A stretch of 14,545 bases of DNA, taken from assembly GCA_009780755.1 (NCBI GenBank), contig WQZL01000048.1, positions 1-14,545 of the forward strand. The letters run 5' to 3'. Both the position numbers and the translations under genes were made by a program. The notes beneath the pieces were generated by a model. The model had not been told where the DNA came from. It saw nothing but the letters and a program-made list of their open reading frames with translations, and ran no database searches. Positions 1-9,035 of this stretch are shown here, one piece after another. Each line of letters begins with the position of its first letter. Within the stretch, counting starts at the first letter, position 1. Origin of the DNA: Promicromonosporaceae bacterium (GTDB taxonomy: Bacteria; Actinomycetota; Actinomycetes; Actinomycetales; Cellulomonadaceae).

Positions 1-1191
1 CGTCGAGAACGCCTCCACCGTGCGCACCCCGCCGGGAGCGGCGTGGAATAGTTCGACGGCCTCGGGTGTGGCCTTGCCACCGCGGATATCCCAATTGTCC
101 AGAAACTCGCGCAACGTGGCCGAGTGCACGGTGGTCACGGAGTGGTCGAGCAGCCCGCCTCGGTCCAGCTCCCCTAGCAGCGCTGGGATGCCGCCCGCCC
201 GATGCACATCCTCCATGTGGTACGTCTGTGAGTTGGGAGCCACCTTCGCCAGACAAGGCACGCGGCGAGAAATCGCGTCGATGTCGGCCAGCGTGAAGTC
301 GATGCCGCCCTCAATGGCGGCAGCCAGCACATGCAGCACGGTGTTGGTGGAGCCGCCCATCGCCACGTCCAGGGCCATCGCGTTGTGGAAGGCCGCCCGG
401 TTTGCGATGTTGCGTGGGGCTGCCGATTCATCCTCCTCGTCGTAGTAGCGGCGGCACAGCTCCACGATGAGGCTTCCGGCTCGCAGGAACAGCTCGCGGC
501 GGGTCTCGTGGGTGGCGAGCGTTGAGCCGTTGCCCGGCAGTGCCAGGCCGAGCGCCTCGGTTAGACAGTTCATCGAGTTTGCGGTGAACATCCCCGAACA
601 GGAGCCACAGGTGGGGCACGCCGCCGCCTCCACCGCCGCGAGCGCCTCGTCGGAGACGGACTCATCGGCGGCATAGTTGATGGCGTCGATCAGGTTCAGC
701 GGATTGCGGGCCACCCCGTCGGCCACGATGGCCTTGCCCGCCTCCATCGGCCCCCCCGAGACGAATACGACCGGGATGTTCAGCCGCAGCGCGGCCAGTA
801 GCATCCCCGGCGTGATCTTGTCGCAGTTGGAGATGCAGACGAGGGCGTCAGCGCAGTGGGCGTTGACCATGTATTCAACCGAGTCGGCGATTACATCGCG
901 GCTGGGCAGCGAGTACAGCATCCCCGCGTGGCCCATCGCGATGCCATCATCGACGGCGATGGTGTTGAACTCCTTGGCCACGCCGCCCGCCTCGTAGATG
1001 GCGCCCGCCACCAGCTCGCCGACATCGCGCAGATGCACATGACCGGGCACGAACTGCGTAAACGAGTTGGCTATCGCGATGATCGGCTTGCCGAAGTCCT
1101 CAGTTGTCATGCCGGTGGCCCGCCACAGCGCCCGCGCGCCAGCCATGTTGCGGCCATGAGTAGAGGTTCGGGAACGCAGCAATCTAGCCAT
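1..1191 (-). CDS. ilvD: Dihydroxy-acid dehydratase, C-terminus cut by window edge
   Basis: This enzyme dehydrates 2,3-dihydroxy acids to 2-oxo acids, the third common step of valine, leucine and isoleucine synthesis in the cytoplasm. The frame is open from an ATG at 1191 through base 1, giving 397 residues of a protein usually about 560-620 long. Family hallmarks are clear: THGRNMAGARALWRATGM near the N-terminus, VDDGIAMG (D81-D82), CISNCDKITPG (C119, C123, K125) and ACPTCGSCSGMFTANSM (C192, C195, C198). It matches the E. coli-type enzyme closely. The segment FVPGHVH lacks the extra cysteine of plant-type [2Fe-2S] enzymes, which suggests an oxygen-sensitive [4Fe-4S] protein (inference from family knowledge). 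There is no Shine-Dalgarno; a TAGACT box ends six bases before the ATG, so translation is probably leaderless. It is divergent from the response regulator. The function is housekeeping. Confidence 0.97.
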   Translation of the reverse strand, partial: MARLLRSRTSTHGRNMAGARALWRATGMTTEDFGKPIIAIANSFTQFVPGHVHLRDVGELVAGAIYEAGGVAKEFNTIAVDDGIAMGHAGMLYSLPSRDVIADSVEYMVNAHCADALVCISNCDKITPGMLLAALRLNIPVVFVSGGPMEAGKAIVADGVARNPLNLIDAINYAADESVSDEALAAVEAAACPTCGSCSGMFTANSMNCLTEALGLALPGNGSTLATHETRRELFLRAGSLIVELCRRYYDEEDESAAPRNIANRAAFHNAMALDVAMGGSTNTVLHVLAAAIEGGIDFTLADIDAISRRVPCLAKVAPNSQTYHMEDVHRAGGIPALLGELDRGGLLDHSVTTVHSATLREFLDNWDIRGGKATPEAVELFHAAPGGVRTVEAFST

Positions 1192-1226
1192 ATGCGGAGT
1201 CTAGTGTCCCGTCTGAGGACTCACGA
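1192..1226 (-). promoter_or_regulatory. Probable leaderless promoter of ilvD
   Basis: On the minus strand TAGACT (1203-1198) fits the actinobacterial -10 pattern TANNNT. It is followed by six bases and then the ATG at 1191, so the transcript would start at or next to the start codon. A weak -35 (TCGTGA, 1226-1221) lies 17 bases upstream. No ribosome binding site is present. This spacing leaves no room for a leader attenuator or riboswitch. Confidence 0.5.
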
Positions 1227-1264
1227 CTAGCGCAACGGTGCGTTCGCATGGATAACCTGACACG

Positions 1265-1299
1265 TTCGACGAGGGCTGTGATGCGTATAGAGTCAGGCG
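1265..1299 (+). promoter_or_regulatory. Probable leaderless promoter of the two-component operon
   Basis: TAGAGT at 1288-1293 fits the TANNNT -10 consensus and stands exactly six bases before the GTG at 1300. A possible -35, TTCGAC (1265-1270), lies 17 bases upstream. No convincing Shine-Dalgarno precedes the GTG. The geometry is the same as at the divergent ilvD start, which supports both calls. Confidence 0.5.
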
Positions 1300-1983
1300 G
1301 TGCATTATGAGTGTCTGATCGTTGATGATGAACCGGAGATCGCCGCCGGGCTATGCGAATACTTCAATCTGTTCGACGTGCCCTCCCACTATGTGCTTTC
1401 GGCCGACGCGGCGTTGGAGTTCTTTGAGGGCAACACGGCCTCACTCCTGCTGCTCGATGTGAACCTGGGCGACGAGTCCGGGTTTGCGTTGTGCAAGACG
1501 CTGCGCCAGACCCTGGACATTCCAATCCTGTTCGTTAGCGCCCGCTCCAGTCATGACGACATGCTGATGGGCTTTACCCTGGGCGGCGACGATTACATCA
1601 CCAAGCCCTACTCCCTTTCGGTGATGCTCGCTAAGGTGAAGGCCACCTTGAAACGGCATCAGACGGCGTTGCCCACGGCGGGAGCGGGCGACAGAGTCCG
1701 TATCGATGCCACAACTTCTCGCCTCCTGCTTGATGACACCCCGCTGGAACTAACGAACATGGAGGATCGCCTTCTAAGGTTCCTGCTCGACAACAAGGGA
1801 CGAGTAATCGACAAGGTTGACCTATACCAGCAGGTGTGGGGGCATCGAATGGTCAGCGCCAGCACCCTAAACGTCCACATTCGTCGCCTGCGCGAAAAGA
1901 TCGAGGCCGACCCCAACGAGCCGCAGCTAATCAAAACCGTCTGGGGCATCGGCTACGTTTACGACGAGGCGCCTGCCGCATGA
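1300..1983 (+). CDS. OmpR/PhoB-type response regulator
   Basis: This is a 227-residue DNA-binding response regulator. The receiver domain (about 1-120) has the acidic pair D9-D10, the phospho-acceptor D53 in LLLLDVNLG, S80 in FVSAR and K102 in YITKPY, so all catalytic positions are intact. The winged-helix domain (about 130-222) has the family motifs LTNMEDRLLRFLL, VWG, LNVHIRRLREKIE and TVWGIGYVY. The GTG at 1300 is chosen because the next residues are the first beta strand of the receiver and because a TAGAGT -10 box lies six bases upstream. Its stop overlaps the kinase start (ATGA), so the two are translationally coupled and form a cognate pair. The regulon is unknown. Nothing in the sequence links it to the secretion operon, which is convergent and behind a palindrome. 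Confidence 0.95.
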   Translation: MHYECLIVDDEPEIAAGLCEYFNLFDVPSHYVLSADAALEFFEGNTASLLLLDVNLGDESGFALCKTLRQTLDIPILFVSARSSHDDMLMGFTLGGDDYITKPYSLSVMLAKVKATLKRHQTALPTAGAGDRVRIDATTSRLLLDDTPLELTNMEDRLLRFLLDNKGRVIDKVDLYQQVWGHRMVSASTLNVHIRRLREKIEADPNEPQLIKTVWGIGYVYDEAPAA

Positions 1984-3176
1984 GGTGGCTGATCGCGGGC
2001 GTGACCGCCGTGCTGCTTGGTGGCGTCGGCCTTGCCCTCACTACGCACCAGAATGCTCCCGAACTCGACATGATCGAGGTCAATCGGGTGATTCATGCGG
2101 TCACGGAGGAATGGCCCGCCGCCCTCGCCGGGCAGCTACCGGATAGCCCCCTCGATGTTGCCTTCATCCCGCGAGGAGAGTCACTGCATGACCGGATTCG
2201 CAGCCGGGAAACCTTGGTGCCGCTGTATGTGGCCGGGCAGGCCGTGGGCACCGTTGCTTTCCCGAACGACGCCCCGGGGCAAATTGACGCCGCCCAGCGC
2301 CACCTGACCCTCCTTTACTTCGGCCAGGTCGCGCTGTTGGCCCTCGGAGCGAGCGCATTCGTGCTGCACCAGCAGCGAACCATCCAACGCCCCTTTGCAA
2401 AGATGCGTCAGTTCGCCTCGCGGGTGGCCGATGGCGATCTGGATGCCCCCTTGGAGATGGACCGCCGCAACCGTTTCGGCGCGTTCTCGGAGAGCTTCGA
2501 CCTGATGCGCGAGCAGCTGGTAATCGCCCGCGCAAACGAGGAAGCCGCAAATCTTGCCAAGAAGGAGCTGGTGGCCTCGCTTAGCCATGACATAAAAACG
2601 CCGATCACCTCCATTAAGACCGTCGCAGAACTGCATCAGGCCAAACGCGGCGATACGCCCGAGATGACCTCCATCATCGCCAAGGCCGATCAGATCGACC
2701 AGTTGATAACCAACCTGTTTACGGCAACGCTCGAAGATTTAGAACAGCTGAGCGTCGCCCTAGAGGAGTTCAGCGCCACCGAACTTGAACGCGACATCCG
2801 CGAGGCCGACCCGCGTGGCCGGATTCGGCCCTTTAGGCTGCCGCCGTGCGTGCTGGCCATAGATCGGCTGCGGTTTAGGCAAATCATGGACAATCTGATT
2901 GGGAACGCCGAAAAGTACGCGGGCACCGAGGTGGAGGTGTCGGGCGCCTTCGATGGCAGATTCTTCGTGCTTACCGTGCGCGACTTTGGGCCAGGGGTGG
3001 GCGAACACGAGCTGACCTCGCTGACCGCTAAGTTCTTCCGAGCCGAAAACTCGCGCGGCATCCAGGGCGCGGGCCTTGGCCTGCACCTTGCCGCCTACTT
3101 CATGCACGAGATGGGCGGCTCGCTAGCCTTTGAAAACCGAGACGGCCTACGCGCCATCCTCCGCTTCCCCCTCTAG
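1980..3176 (+). CDS. Membrane sensor histidine kinase
   Basis: This 398-residue kinase is the partner of the upstream regulator. The order is: TM1 (about 3-21); a short outside sensor loop (about 22-107, no family recognised); TM2 (about 108-130); HAMP (about 131-185); and a HisKA dimerisation helix with phospho-acceptor H203 in SHDIKTPI. The HATPase_c domain has an N box at N305/N309 (MDNLIGNAEKY), a G1 box at D335-G339 (DFGPG) and a G2 box at 362-367 (GAGLGL). All catalytic motifs are intact, and the protein ends soon after the ATPase fold. The frame stays open upstream to 1836, but the ATG at 1980 gives a proper first membrane segment and the usual ATGA overlap with the regulator. The signal sensed by the small external loop cannot be told. 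Confidence 0.95.
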   Translation: MRWLIAGVTAVLLGGVGLALTTHQNAPELDMIEVNRVIHAVTEEWPAALAGQLPDSPLDVAFIPRGESLHDRIRSRETLVPLYVAGQAVGTVAFPNDAPGQIDAAQRHLTLLYFGQVALLALGASAFVLHQQRTIQRPFAKMRQFASRVADGDLDAPLEMDRRNRFGAFSESFDLMREQLVIARANEEAANLAKKELVASLSHDIKTPITSIKTVAELHQAKRGDTPEMTSIIAKADQIDQLITNLFTATLEDLEQLSVALEEFSATELERDIREADPRGRIRPFRLPPCVLAIDRLRFRQIMDNLIGNAEKYAGTEVEVSGAFDGRFFVLTVRDFGPGVGEHELTSLTAKFFRAENSRGIQGAGLGLHLAAYFMHEMGGSLAFENRDGLRAILRFPL

Positions 3177-3291
3177 TCCCGTCATTCTGCGCGAGCGGTA
3201 GCGAGTCGCAGAACCCAGACCAGAGAGTAACTCTTTGAGTCTGGATCCTGCGACTCCGCTCCTACGTCGCTTCGCGCAGGATGACGCGGGA
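3177..3291. repeat. Large imperfect palindrome between convergent genes
   Basis: The left arm (3177-3220) and right arm (3239-3291) are inverted copies: TCATTCTGCGCGA and GAGTCGCAGAACCCAGAC on the left match TCATCCTGCGCGA and GAGTCGCAGGATCCAGAC on the right when reversed. Small gaps occur in the middle of each arm. The loop holds a second short inverted repeat (AGAG...CTCT). It begins one base after the kinase stop and ends about 30 bases from the essC stop, so a transcript from either side would fold into a long hairpin. There is no U-tract, so it may slow or end transcription without being a classic terminator. It resembles the scattered palindromic repeats found in many GC-rich actinobacteria (from memory). 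Confidence 0.8.
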
Positions 3292-3324
3292 GGTTCTTAC
3301 GGGATGGCTTGTAGTGGCCTAGAT

Positions 3325-6300
3325 TTAGTTTTCGTCTGGGGTGTTTGGGTGGCGGGGGATTTTGATTTGCTTGGTGGTGCCGCGTTTGTGCCATAGTGCT
3401 TGATTTGTTGTGGGTTTGTAGTTCTTGGGTGGGGCTATGGTGATAATGGCGGCTGATGCTTGCGGCGCGCCCAGAAGGATTGCTGCTTCGGGTTTTGTGA
3501 ATAGCAGGGCTGGGCCAGGGGTGTTTGACATGATTCTGGCTGGAGCGGTAGCGATGAGGCAGATACCAGCTCCGGCAGCGCGTTTGAAGACGTCAATGTA
3601 TTTTTCGTTGGCGGCTCGTGCGGCGGAAGAGAGCGCGGGACCGGCCAAATCTTTGTGTGCCTCCGTGATTGATTCTTCGATGTAGGCGCCTAGTGATTCC
3701 AGATCGTCAATGAGTAGCAGCACAGGTGGGGTGGCGGCGAGGAATTCTCGCATTGTCATACCGGAGGTTTCTCGGTGTTCAAGCCTCTCGGAAATCACGG
3801 CTTCTAGTTTTTCGATAAAGCCAGTTAGCCCTGCGCCCGAGCCGAGATATGTTACGCCTTCAACTTTTGCGTGGTGGGCAAGGTCTCCGTTGCGCGAGTC
3901 AGAGATGAATAGTCGTTGCGGGGTGGCTTGGAATCCCGCGGCGAGTAGGCGAAGTAGGTTGGTTTTCCCGGTAGCGGCTCCGCCGGTAATAATTTGGTAA
4001 GGGATGGTCAGATCGAGGGCTATGGGGTTGGTGGTGTCTATGTCGTATCCGATCCAGCCCTCGCGTCGATCTGGGTTGAATAGTGTGGTTAAATCTTCGT
4101 AGGGGATGGTGTCTGCTAGTACCTTAACGCCTGCTGCTTGTGTGGCGGTGTTGGTTGTTGCGATGGTTTCTACGATGGCTTGTAGCCTACGAGCGTAGGC
4201 TAGATCGTTACCATCATGTTCTGCTGGAAGGTAACATTGGGCTAGTTGCGGATTTTCGAGTCGTACTAGTGCCCGGCCAGGAGTTTCATCTAGTTTAAGG
4301 CTGGTGCGGCCAACCACTAGTGTGGTATCGGTAGCATCGGTGAGGAAGTGGGTTAGTTTTCGTTTGAAATTCGCAGAAATCGAATATTTCAGCACGTTTG
4401 GCCGTGAAGCGGCAAGCATCACGAACATACCAGCTGAGGCGCCATCTCGGGTGAGCCGCACCAGAAATTGTTCCATTTCTTGACCGGCTTCTGGCACCAC
4501 GTCATAGTTATCGATGATTACAAACATTGCTGCTAGCGGTTCGGTGTTGTTTTCTTTCGCGGCCTGGTTATACATCGCGAAGTGATGCGCTCCAGCGGCC
4601 GCGAATAGCTGTTTACGCCGATCCATTTCCCCGGTAATTAGCTCGATAAGTTTCGCGAGTTTTTCAGCTTCTCCAAAAGCTAGGTAATCACCGGTATGAG
4701 GCAAGCCACGCAAAGCAGCCAGCCCAGAGTTACCGTAGTCCAGCACAAACATTTGACACAGGGCTGGGGAGTTTCTGGTGGCCAGAGTTAACGCGATCGT
4801 GGTGAGTGTCACTGACTTACCCATGCCAGAGGCCCCGAACACGGCAAGGTTTCCGTCAGTGTCAAAGGTGTGTGAGAATTCTGCTTGGGCTTGCTGTTCG
4901 GGTATATCAGCAATCCCGAGCGGTACCGTGAGATTGTGTTCGGTAAGCATACCTACGTCTTGGCTGGCATCAATAGCCGGGGAGACAATGGTATCTGCTA
5001 GTGGCGGCAGCCAAGGCTTTTCAACGTCTATACAACCTTGGGAATCATAGACATCCCTGATGTGGTTAACCATTACATCCAGCTCGGTGGCTTTGGCATC
5101 TGCTTCACCATCGGTGGCTGAGAGATCCTGGTTTACTAAAGTGCCCTGGCCAAGCTCGTTCAGCATGTAAACTCGTCGATCTATCCCGGCATCTACTTGT
5201 TCTGCCACATAAGGGGCACCAGACCAAGCCGATTGGAACATTTCGTAAATCTCATTGTTCCCTACCTGTAGAATCGCTCGGCCTGGTTGTGTGATCCGCG
5301 CGGCATCTGGGGTTTTTAGCACCTCGTTTGAATCACCCTCGTTAGCTACCTTCAGTGCTAACCGGAATCGAGAGTTCGACCAGATTTGATCGTCTACCAC
5401 ACCCGAGGGTTTCTGCGTTGCTAGGATCAGGTGTACTCCAAGCGAACGGCCAATCCGGGCCGTGGAAACCAATTCCGCCATGAACTCAGGTTGCTCTTTT
5501 TTAAGTTCAGCAAACTCATCAGAAATCAGGAACAAGTGTGGTAGCGGCAGTGTGACCTCACCAGCCTTAAATGCCTTGGTGTATGAATTAATGTTATTGA
5601 CGCCAACCTCATTAAAAATTCGCTGCCGACGAGCCAACTCTGCCTTGATCGATGCCAACGCACGCATCGACCCGGCACCATCTAGGTTAGTGATCGTGCC
5701 CAACAAGTGCGGCAGATTGTCAAACAGATTCGCCATACCGCCGCCCTTGTAGTCAATCAATAAGAACCCAACCTCATGAGGGTGGAAATACGCGGCCAGC
5801 GACAAAATATACGATTGCACGATCTCTGATTTACCAGAACCCGTGGTGCCTGCGACCAGACCATGCGGGCCATGCGCCCGTTCATGCAAGTTCAGATCAA
5901 CTACGTCATCCTTGCCCCGCAACCCCAGTGGTACCGCGAGCGATTTATGCGATGCGGACTTGGCCCATAAGTCCGCGATGGGAATCTCGTGTGGATGTTC
6001 TACCTTGTATAGCTCGAAGAACGTGACCGCTTCAGGAATTTGTGTAGAAACACCGGCCACATGCTTTATCGGTGCTAACCGCCGCGCTGTTAGCTCAGTC
6101 TTCACGCCCTCTAGGCTTGGTAGTGTCAAGGGCTGCCCATTAAGCTCGCCCTCGTTCATCACCAGCGTTGCTCGCGTGCTACCCTCTAAACGTAACACTG
6201 TTTTAATATTTTCCGGCAGATTGGACTGCATCTGCGTAACCCAAACCAACGAAAATCCTAACCCCGTGGTAGGCCGCTGCAAAAACTCCATCACCGAATG

Positions 6301-7890
6301 GTTCACCACCAGCGATGGGCTATCTACCACAAACACGTAGTGCGGCAAGAACCCGGCATCTTGCTTGGATTCAGACTGTTTCAGATCGCGCTGTTTAAGA
6401 AGCTGCGATAAGTTACCCAGTACCTGATCCCTGTGGTTTTCCCCGCTAACCAGGCCAGTAATGTTAATTGACTTTACGCGGCAATGTGGCAGCCAACGCG
6501 CCCAGGATAGCTCTGCCCTACCAGGCTCGTCAGTTAGAACGATTATTTCAATGTCATGGTAGGATTGAAAAAACCCTAAATCTAGTAAAAGTGCCGCTAA
6601 TAACCCGCGCACGTGCCCAGGTTCGCCAACCAGACCCAAATGCGCGGCCTTTAAATCAACCACCACGGGCAGATCAGGCACCGAAAGGTGTCCGCTCACC
6701 ACAGCGGCAACCTCGCCCGCTAAAGTTACCTGCCCGGCCTTGTCCTGCATCGGTAGCCCAGTCAGGTCTGGCGTCTTCACCTTGTAAGAGACTGGCCGAT
6801 TAGCTGTTCCCAAAGAGACCGTTAAGAAGTCGGCGTCATTAATTGCTCGCTCAAACACTCGCGGCGAGTACAGCTCTAGCTGCCGCTCGATCTGTTCCGG
6901 GGTCAGATAGTGGTAAGTAGCCGCCTTTATTTGTGCCTGCCGCAGCTGCCACAACTCTTTGCGCTTGGCCAACAAGTAGCTTTCATACTCCGCGTTCGTC
7001 GCGGCCGCCTCAGCTTTAGCATCCCGGCGGCCAGTAACATAGTTCCAAATAGACATGCATAGCGTAACCACGGTCATGCCTAAGCCCATAAGCATCATCA
7101 TGCCTCGGCCCATCAGCAGCGCCATCGCCACCGTCATACCTGAAGTCAACAATGGGGGAATAATCAACTTCAGCAACGCGCCCTTGGCTGGTTTTTCCGG
7201 TTCTGGCGGCGCCTTAATATCTACCGCATCATCTGGCGCGCGATACACCTCGCGCGGCGGGCGTTTAAACACCGGATACTCCACTGGACGGACTGGAGCC
7301 TGCAAAGCCACCGCCAACCGCGACTCATACCCTGTTCCGGTTACCGTCACATAGCGAGCATCACTAATGGTGATGCCGATAGAACGATCTACCCAGATCG
7401 CGTCCCCCGGATGTAGCTCATGAGTACCAACAGCTACCAACACCCCATTGAGGTATATCGGAACACCCTCATGAAGAACATGCAGTACATACTCCTCAAT
7501 GGCTGCCACGGTCACGGCCTCCAGCCCGCTAGAACCAGGTGGTACCAAGTGGTCGTCCGCCGACCAACCCACCCGCAACGGCCCATCAACCCCTTGCGTA
7601 GACCAGTCCTGCCCAACCTGCGAGATACCCAGCACCCAACAACCCGGCACCACCTCAACGGGCAGACCACTATCCCCCGTCGGTATCTCAACTACCCTGT
7701 CCAGGTCACTTGCCTCCAAGTCGGCAAGCACCGCTGTCTCGTCTCCGCCAGCCGGAGATAGCACCCCCCGCGCGGCCCGTTTCAACGCCGTCAACACATC
7801 ACCAAAAGTGACGCCAGGGGGAAACTCAACACACCGCTGCGAGGTGAACACCATCACCGCGTCGAACCCGCCAGCCTCTCCCGCAGCCAT
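3325..7890 (-). CDS. essC: Type VII secretion FtsK/SpoIIIE ATPase, EssC type
   Basis: This is the motor and substrate receptor of a type VII system, 1521 residues, close to the size of firmicute EssC. The N-terminal part (about 76-190) looks like an FHA-type beta domain. A proline-rich stretch (227-236) precedes two membrane segments (about 240-258 and 262-283) and a basic helical stalk. The MGRGMMMLMG hairpin and following WNYVTGRR are EssC-like. Three P-loop domains follow. D1 has GTTGSGKS (about 680) and Walker B LISDEF (about 790). D2 has GASGMGKS (about 1017) and IIDNYD. D3 has GGAATGKT (about 1301) and LLIDDLES. D1 has the complete Walker B acidic pair; D2 and D3 have altered Walker B motifs, as is common for this family. 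The fusion of FHA, TM and three ATPases in one chain is T7SSb-like, unlike the actinobacterial EccC. The start overlaps the essB stop (TGATG). It is the last gene of the operon. Third-position composition shifts from T/G-rich at the 5' end to A/C-rich at the 3' end. Confidence 0.95.
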   Translation of the reverse strand: MAAGEAGGFDAVMVFTSQRCVEFPPGVTFGDVLTALKRAARGVLSPAGGDETAVLADLEASDLDRVVEIPTGDSGLPVEVVPGCWVLGISQVGQDWSTQGVDGPLRVGWSADDHLVPPGSSGLEAVTVAAIEEYVLHVLHEGVPIYLNGVLVAVGTHELHPGDAIWVDRSIGITISDARYVTVTGTGYESRLAVALQAPVRPVEYPVFKRPPREVYRAPDDAVDIKAPPEPEKPAKGALLKLIIPPLLTSGMTVAMALLMGRGMMMLMGLGMTVVTLCMSIWNYVTGRRDAKAEAAATNAEYESYLLAKRKELWQLRQAQIKAATYHYLTPEQIERQLELYSPRVFERAINDADFLTVSLGTANRPVSYKVKTPDLTGLPMQDKAGQVTLAGEVAAVVSGHLSVPDLPVVVDLKAAHLGLVGEPGHVRGLLAALLLDLGFFQSYHDIEIIVLTDEPGRAELSWARWLPHCRVKSINITGLVSGENHRDQVLGNLSQLLKQRDLKQSESKQDAGFLPHYVFVVDSPSLVVNHSVMEFLQRPTTGLGFSLVWVTQMQSNLPENIKTVLRLEGSTRATLVMNEGELNGQPLTLPSLEGVKTELTARRLAPIKHVAGVSTQIPEAVTFFELYKVEHPHEIPIADLWAKSASHKSLAVPLGLRGKDDVVDLNLHERAHGPHGLVAGTTGSGKSEIVQSYILSLAAYFHPHEVGFLLIDYKGGGMANLFDNLPHLLGTITNLDGAGSMRALASIKAELARRQRIFNEVGVNNINSYTKAFKAGEVTLPLPHLFLISDEFAELKKEQPEFMAELVSTARIGRSLGVHLILATQKPSGVVDDQIWSNSRFRLALKVANEGDSNEVLKTPDAARITQPGRAILQVGNNEIYEMFQSAWSGAPYVAEQVDAGIDRRVYMLNELGQGTLVNQDLSATDGEADAKATELDVMVNHIRDVYDSQGCIDVEKPWLPPLADTIVSPAIDASQDVGMLTEHNLTVPLGIADIPEQQAQAEFSHTFDTDGNLAVFGASGMGKSVTLTTIALTLATRNSPALCQMFVLDYGNSGLAALRGLPHTGDYLAFGEAEKLAKLIELITGEMDRRKQLFAAAGAHHFAMYNQAAKENNTEPLAAMFVIIDNYDVVPEAGQEMEQFLVRLTRDGASAGMFVMLAASRPNVLKYSISANFKRKLTHFLTDATDTTLVVGRTSLKLDETPGRALVRLENPQLAQCYLPAEHDGNDLAYARRLQAIVETIATTNTATQAAGVKVLADTIPYEDLTTLFNPDRREGWIGYDIDTTNPIALDLTIPYQIITGGAATGKTNLLRLLAAGFQATPQRLFISDSRNGDLAHHAKVEGVTYLGSGAGLTGFIEKLEAVISERLEHRETSGMTMREFLAATPPVLLLIDDLESLGAYIEESITEAHKDLAGPALSSAARAANEKYIDVFKRAAGAGICLIATAPARIMSNTPGPALLFTKPEAAILLGAPQASAAIITIAPPKNYKPTTNQALWHKRGTTKQIKIPRHPNTPDEN

Positions 7891-9035
7891 CAGGCATCCC
7901 CGCCCAGTGCTTCAGCGGCCCGTTCCCGCTCGCTAATCATGCGATCTATATGACCGCGAAGATACGTCAACCGTGCTTGCCGATCTGGGGCCATAACATC
8001 TGCCTGCAAGAACGCGTACTCGTTGGTGTAAGCCACCAGGATCAACTGCTGATCCCCGAACCGTTGCGCAATATTCAACGCCTGGGCAAACTCCAACCGC
8101 CCCAGATGAATCCAGTAGTCAAATAGCATCCCATCAGCTCTTCGCGTCAGGCCAGCTTGCACCCACTCCCGTTGATCCTCTGGCAACGGCAACGACACCA
8201 CATATGCCCGAGCCAGCAAATGCCGCGTCTCAAACGACATATCAGCCAGCGGCACACCCGACATGGCCTCCTGTACTTCCAGGAAACTTCCGTCCACGTA
8301 AGCCTGCGAAGCCCTGATTACCCGATCTTGCCCCGGTATTACCCCCAGGGTTGACCTAACTGCGATAAACGATGTCGCAGCAAGCGCTAATACCAGCACC
8401 GGTACTGCCACCTGCAAAGCACGCCAGCCAACCCGCGACACCTTCACCTTGGATGTCTTCTCAGCTGCGACGTTTGCCTGCCACGCCGCCAGTAAGCTAT
8501 CTCGAATCTCGGCGGCTGTTTCTAGCTTTGCGATTTCGGCCAGCAACCGATGCTTACCCAACAGGTCAGAGCCGCCTGCCAGGAAGTCCTCATACCGGCC
8601 TCGGCCCAACAACTCCCCAGCCAACGCCAGGTACTTGGTTACAAAGGAGGCCCCGTCACTAGCCGGGCCAGCCACATCCCGCAGCAGCACCCGTGGCCGC
8701 AAGCCGTCTGCAACTACTAGGTTCCCCGGAGCCAGGGAAAACTCATACACCAGCGATAACGGTTCCAGCTCGGCTATATTCACCAAGAACCGCAATCGGT
8801 CAACCCGTTCAGCCTCAACCAACGAGACCCCAGGGCTTACTCCTGCCAGGTCGAACTCAAAGGAGACCTCACCATCGCCTGGCATAAGCCGCACGGGCTG
8901 TAAACCCGCGCGCGCAAACGCAAGCACCGGTAGCTGCTCATCAACAGCGGTTAGGTCGCTCTTAGCCACTGTGATCGAAGCAGCAGACCCATCTCCTGCT
9001 ACAACCTCACCTGACCGCAACGAGGACATCGCCAT
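7890..9035 (-). CDS. essB: Type VII secretion pseudokinase EssB (YukC)
   Basis: This 381-residue protein has the EssB plan: a cytoplasmic pseudokinase-like domain (about 1-190), a single membrane segment (about 206-226) and a helical outside domain (227-381). Features seen are VVADGLRPRVLLRDVAG in the centre, GRGRYEDFLAG near 144-154, a basic stretch before the membrane segment and a TPR-like helical tail ending in charged coil. EssB bridges EssC and the other membrane parts in Bacillota systems (family knowledge). The ATG at 9035 follows GAGAGG at seven bases. Its start overlaps the end of esaB by 29 bases and its stop overlaps essC, so all three are translationally coupled. Similarity is by pattern and gene order, so distant homology should be confirmed by structure. 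Confidence 0.85.
   Translation of the reverse strand: MAMSSLRSGEVVAGDGSAASITVAKSDLTAVDEQLPVLAFARAGLQPVRLMPGDGEVSFEFDLAGVSPGVSLVEAERVDRLRFLVNIAELEPLSLVYEFSLAPGNLVVADGLRPRVLLRDVAGPASDGASFVTKYLALAGELLGRGRYEDFLAGGSDLLGKHRLLAEIAKLETAAEIRDSLLAAWQANVAAEKTSKVKVSRVGWRALQVAVPVLVLALAATSFIAVRSTLGVIPGQDRVIRASQAYVDGSFLEVQEAMSGVPLADMSFETRHLLARAYVVSLPLPEDQREWVQAGLTRRADGMLFDYWIHLGRLEFAQALNIAQRFGDQQLILVAYTNEYAFLQADVMAPDRQARLTYLRGHIDRMISERERAAEALGGDA

Noticed and set aside
20..445. Plus-strand open frames within the first 1.2 kb, such as 20-445 and 677-997
   Set aside because: They are antisense to ilvD, whose minus-strand translation matches the family nearly end to end.
1836..1979. A longer kinase start inside the response regulator gene
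   Set aside because: The extra 48 residues are Arg/Pro-rich and overlap the winged-helix coding region in another frame. ATG at 1980 gives the ATGA overlap and a proper first TM.
2164..2636. Minus-strand frames over the kinase gene
   Set aside because: They are shadows of a gene with intact H, N, G1 and G2 boxes on the plus strand.
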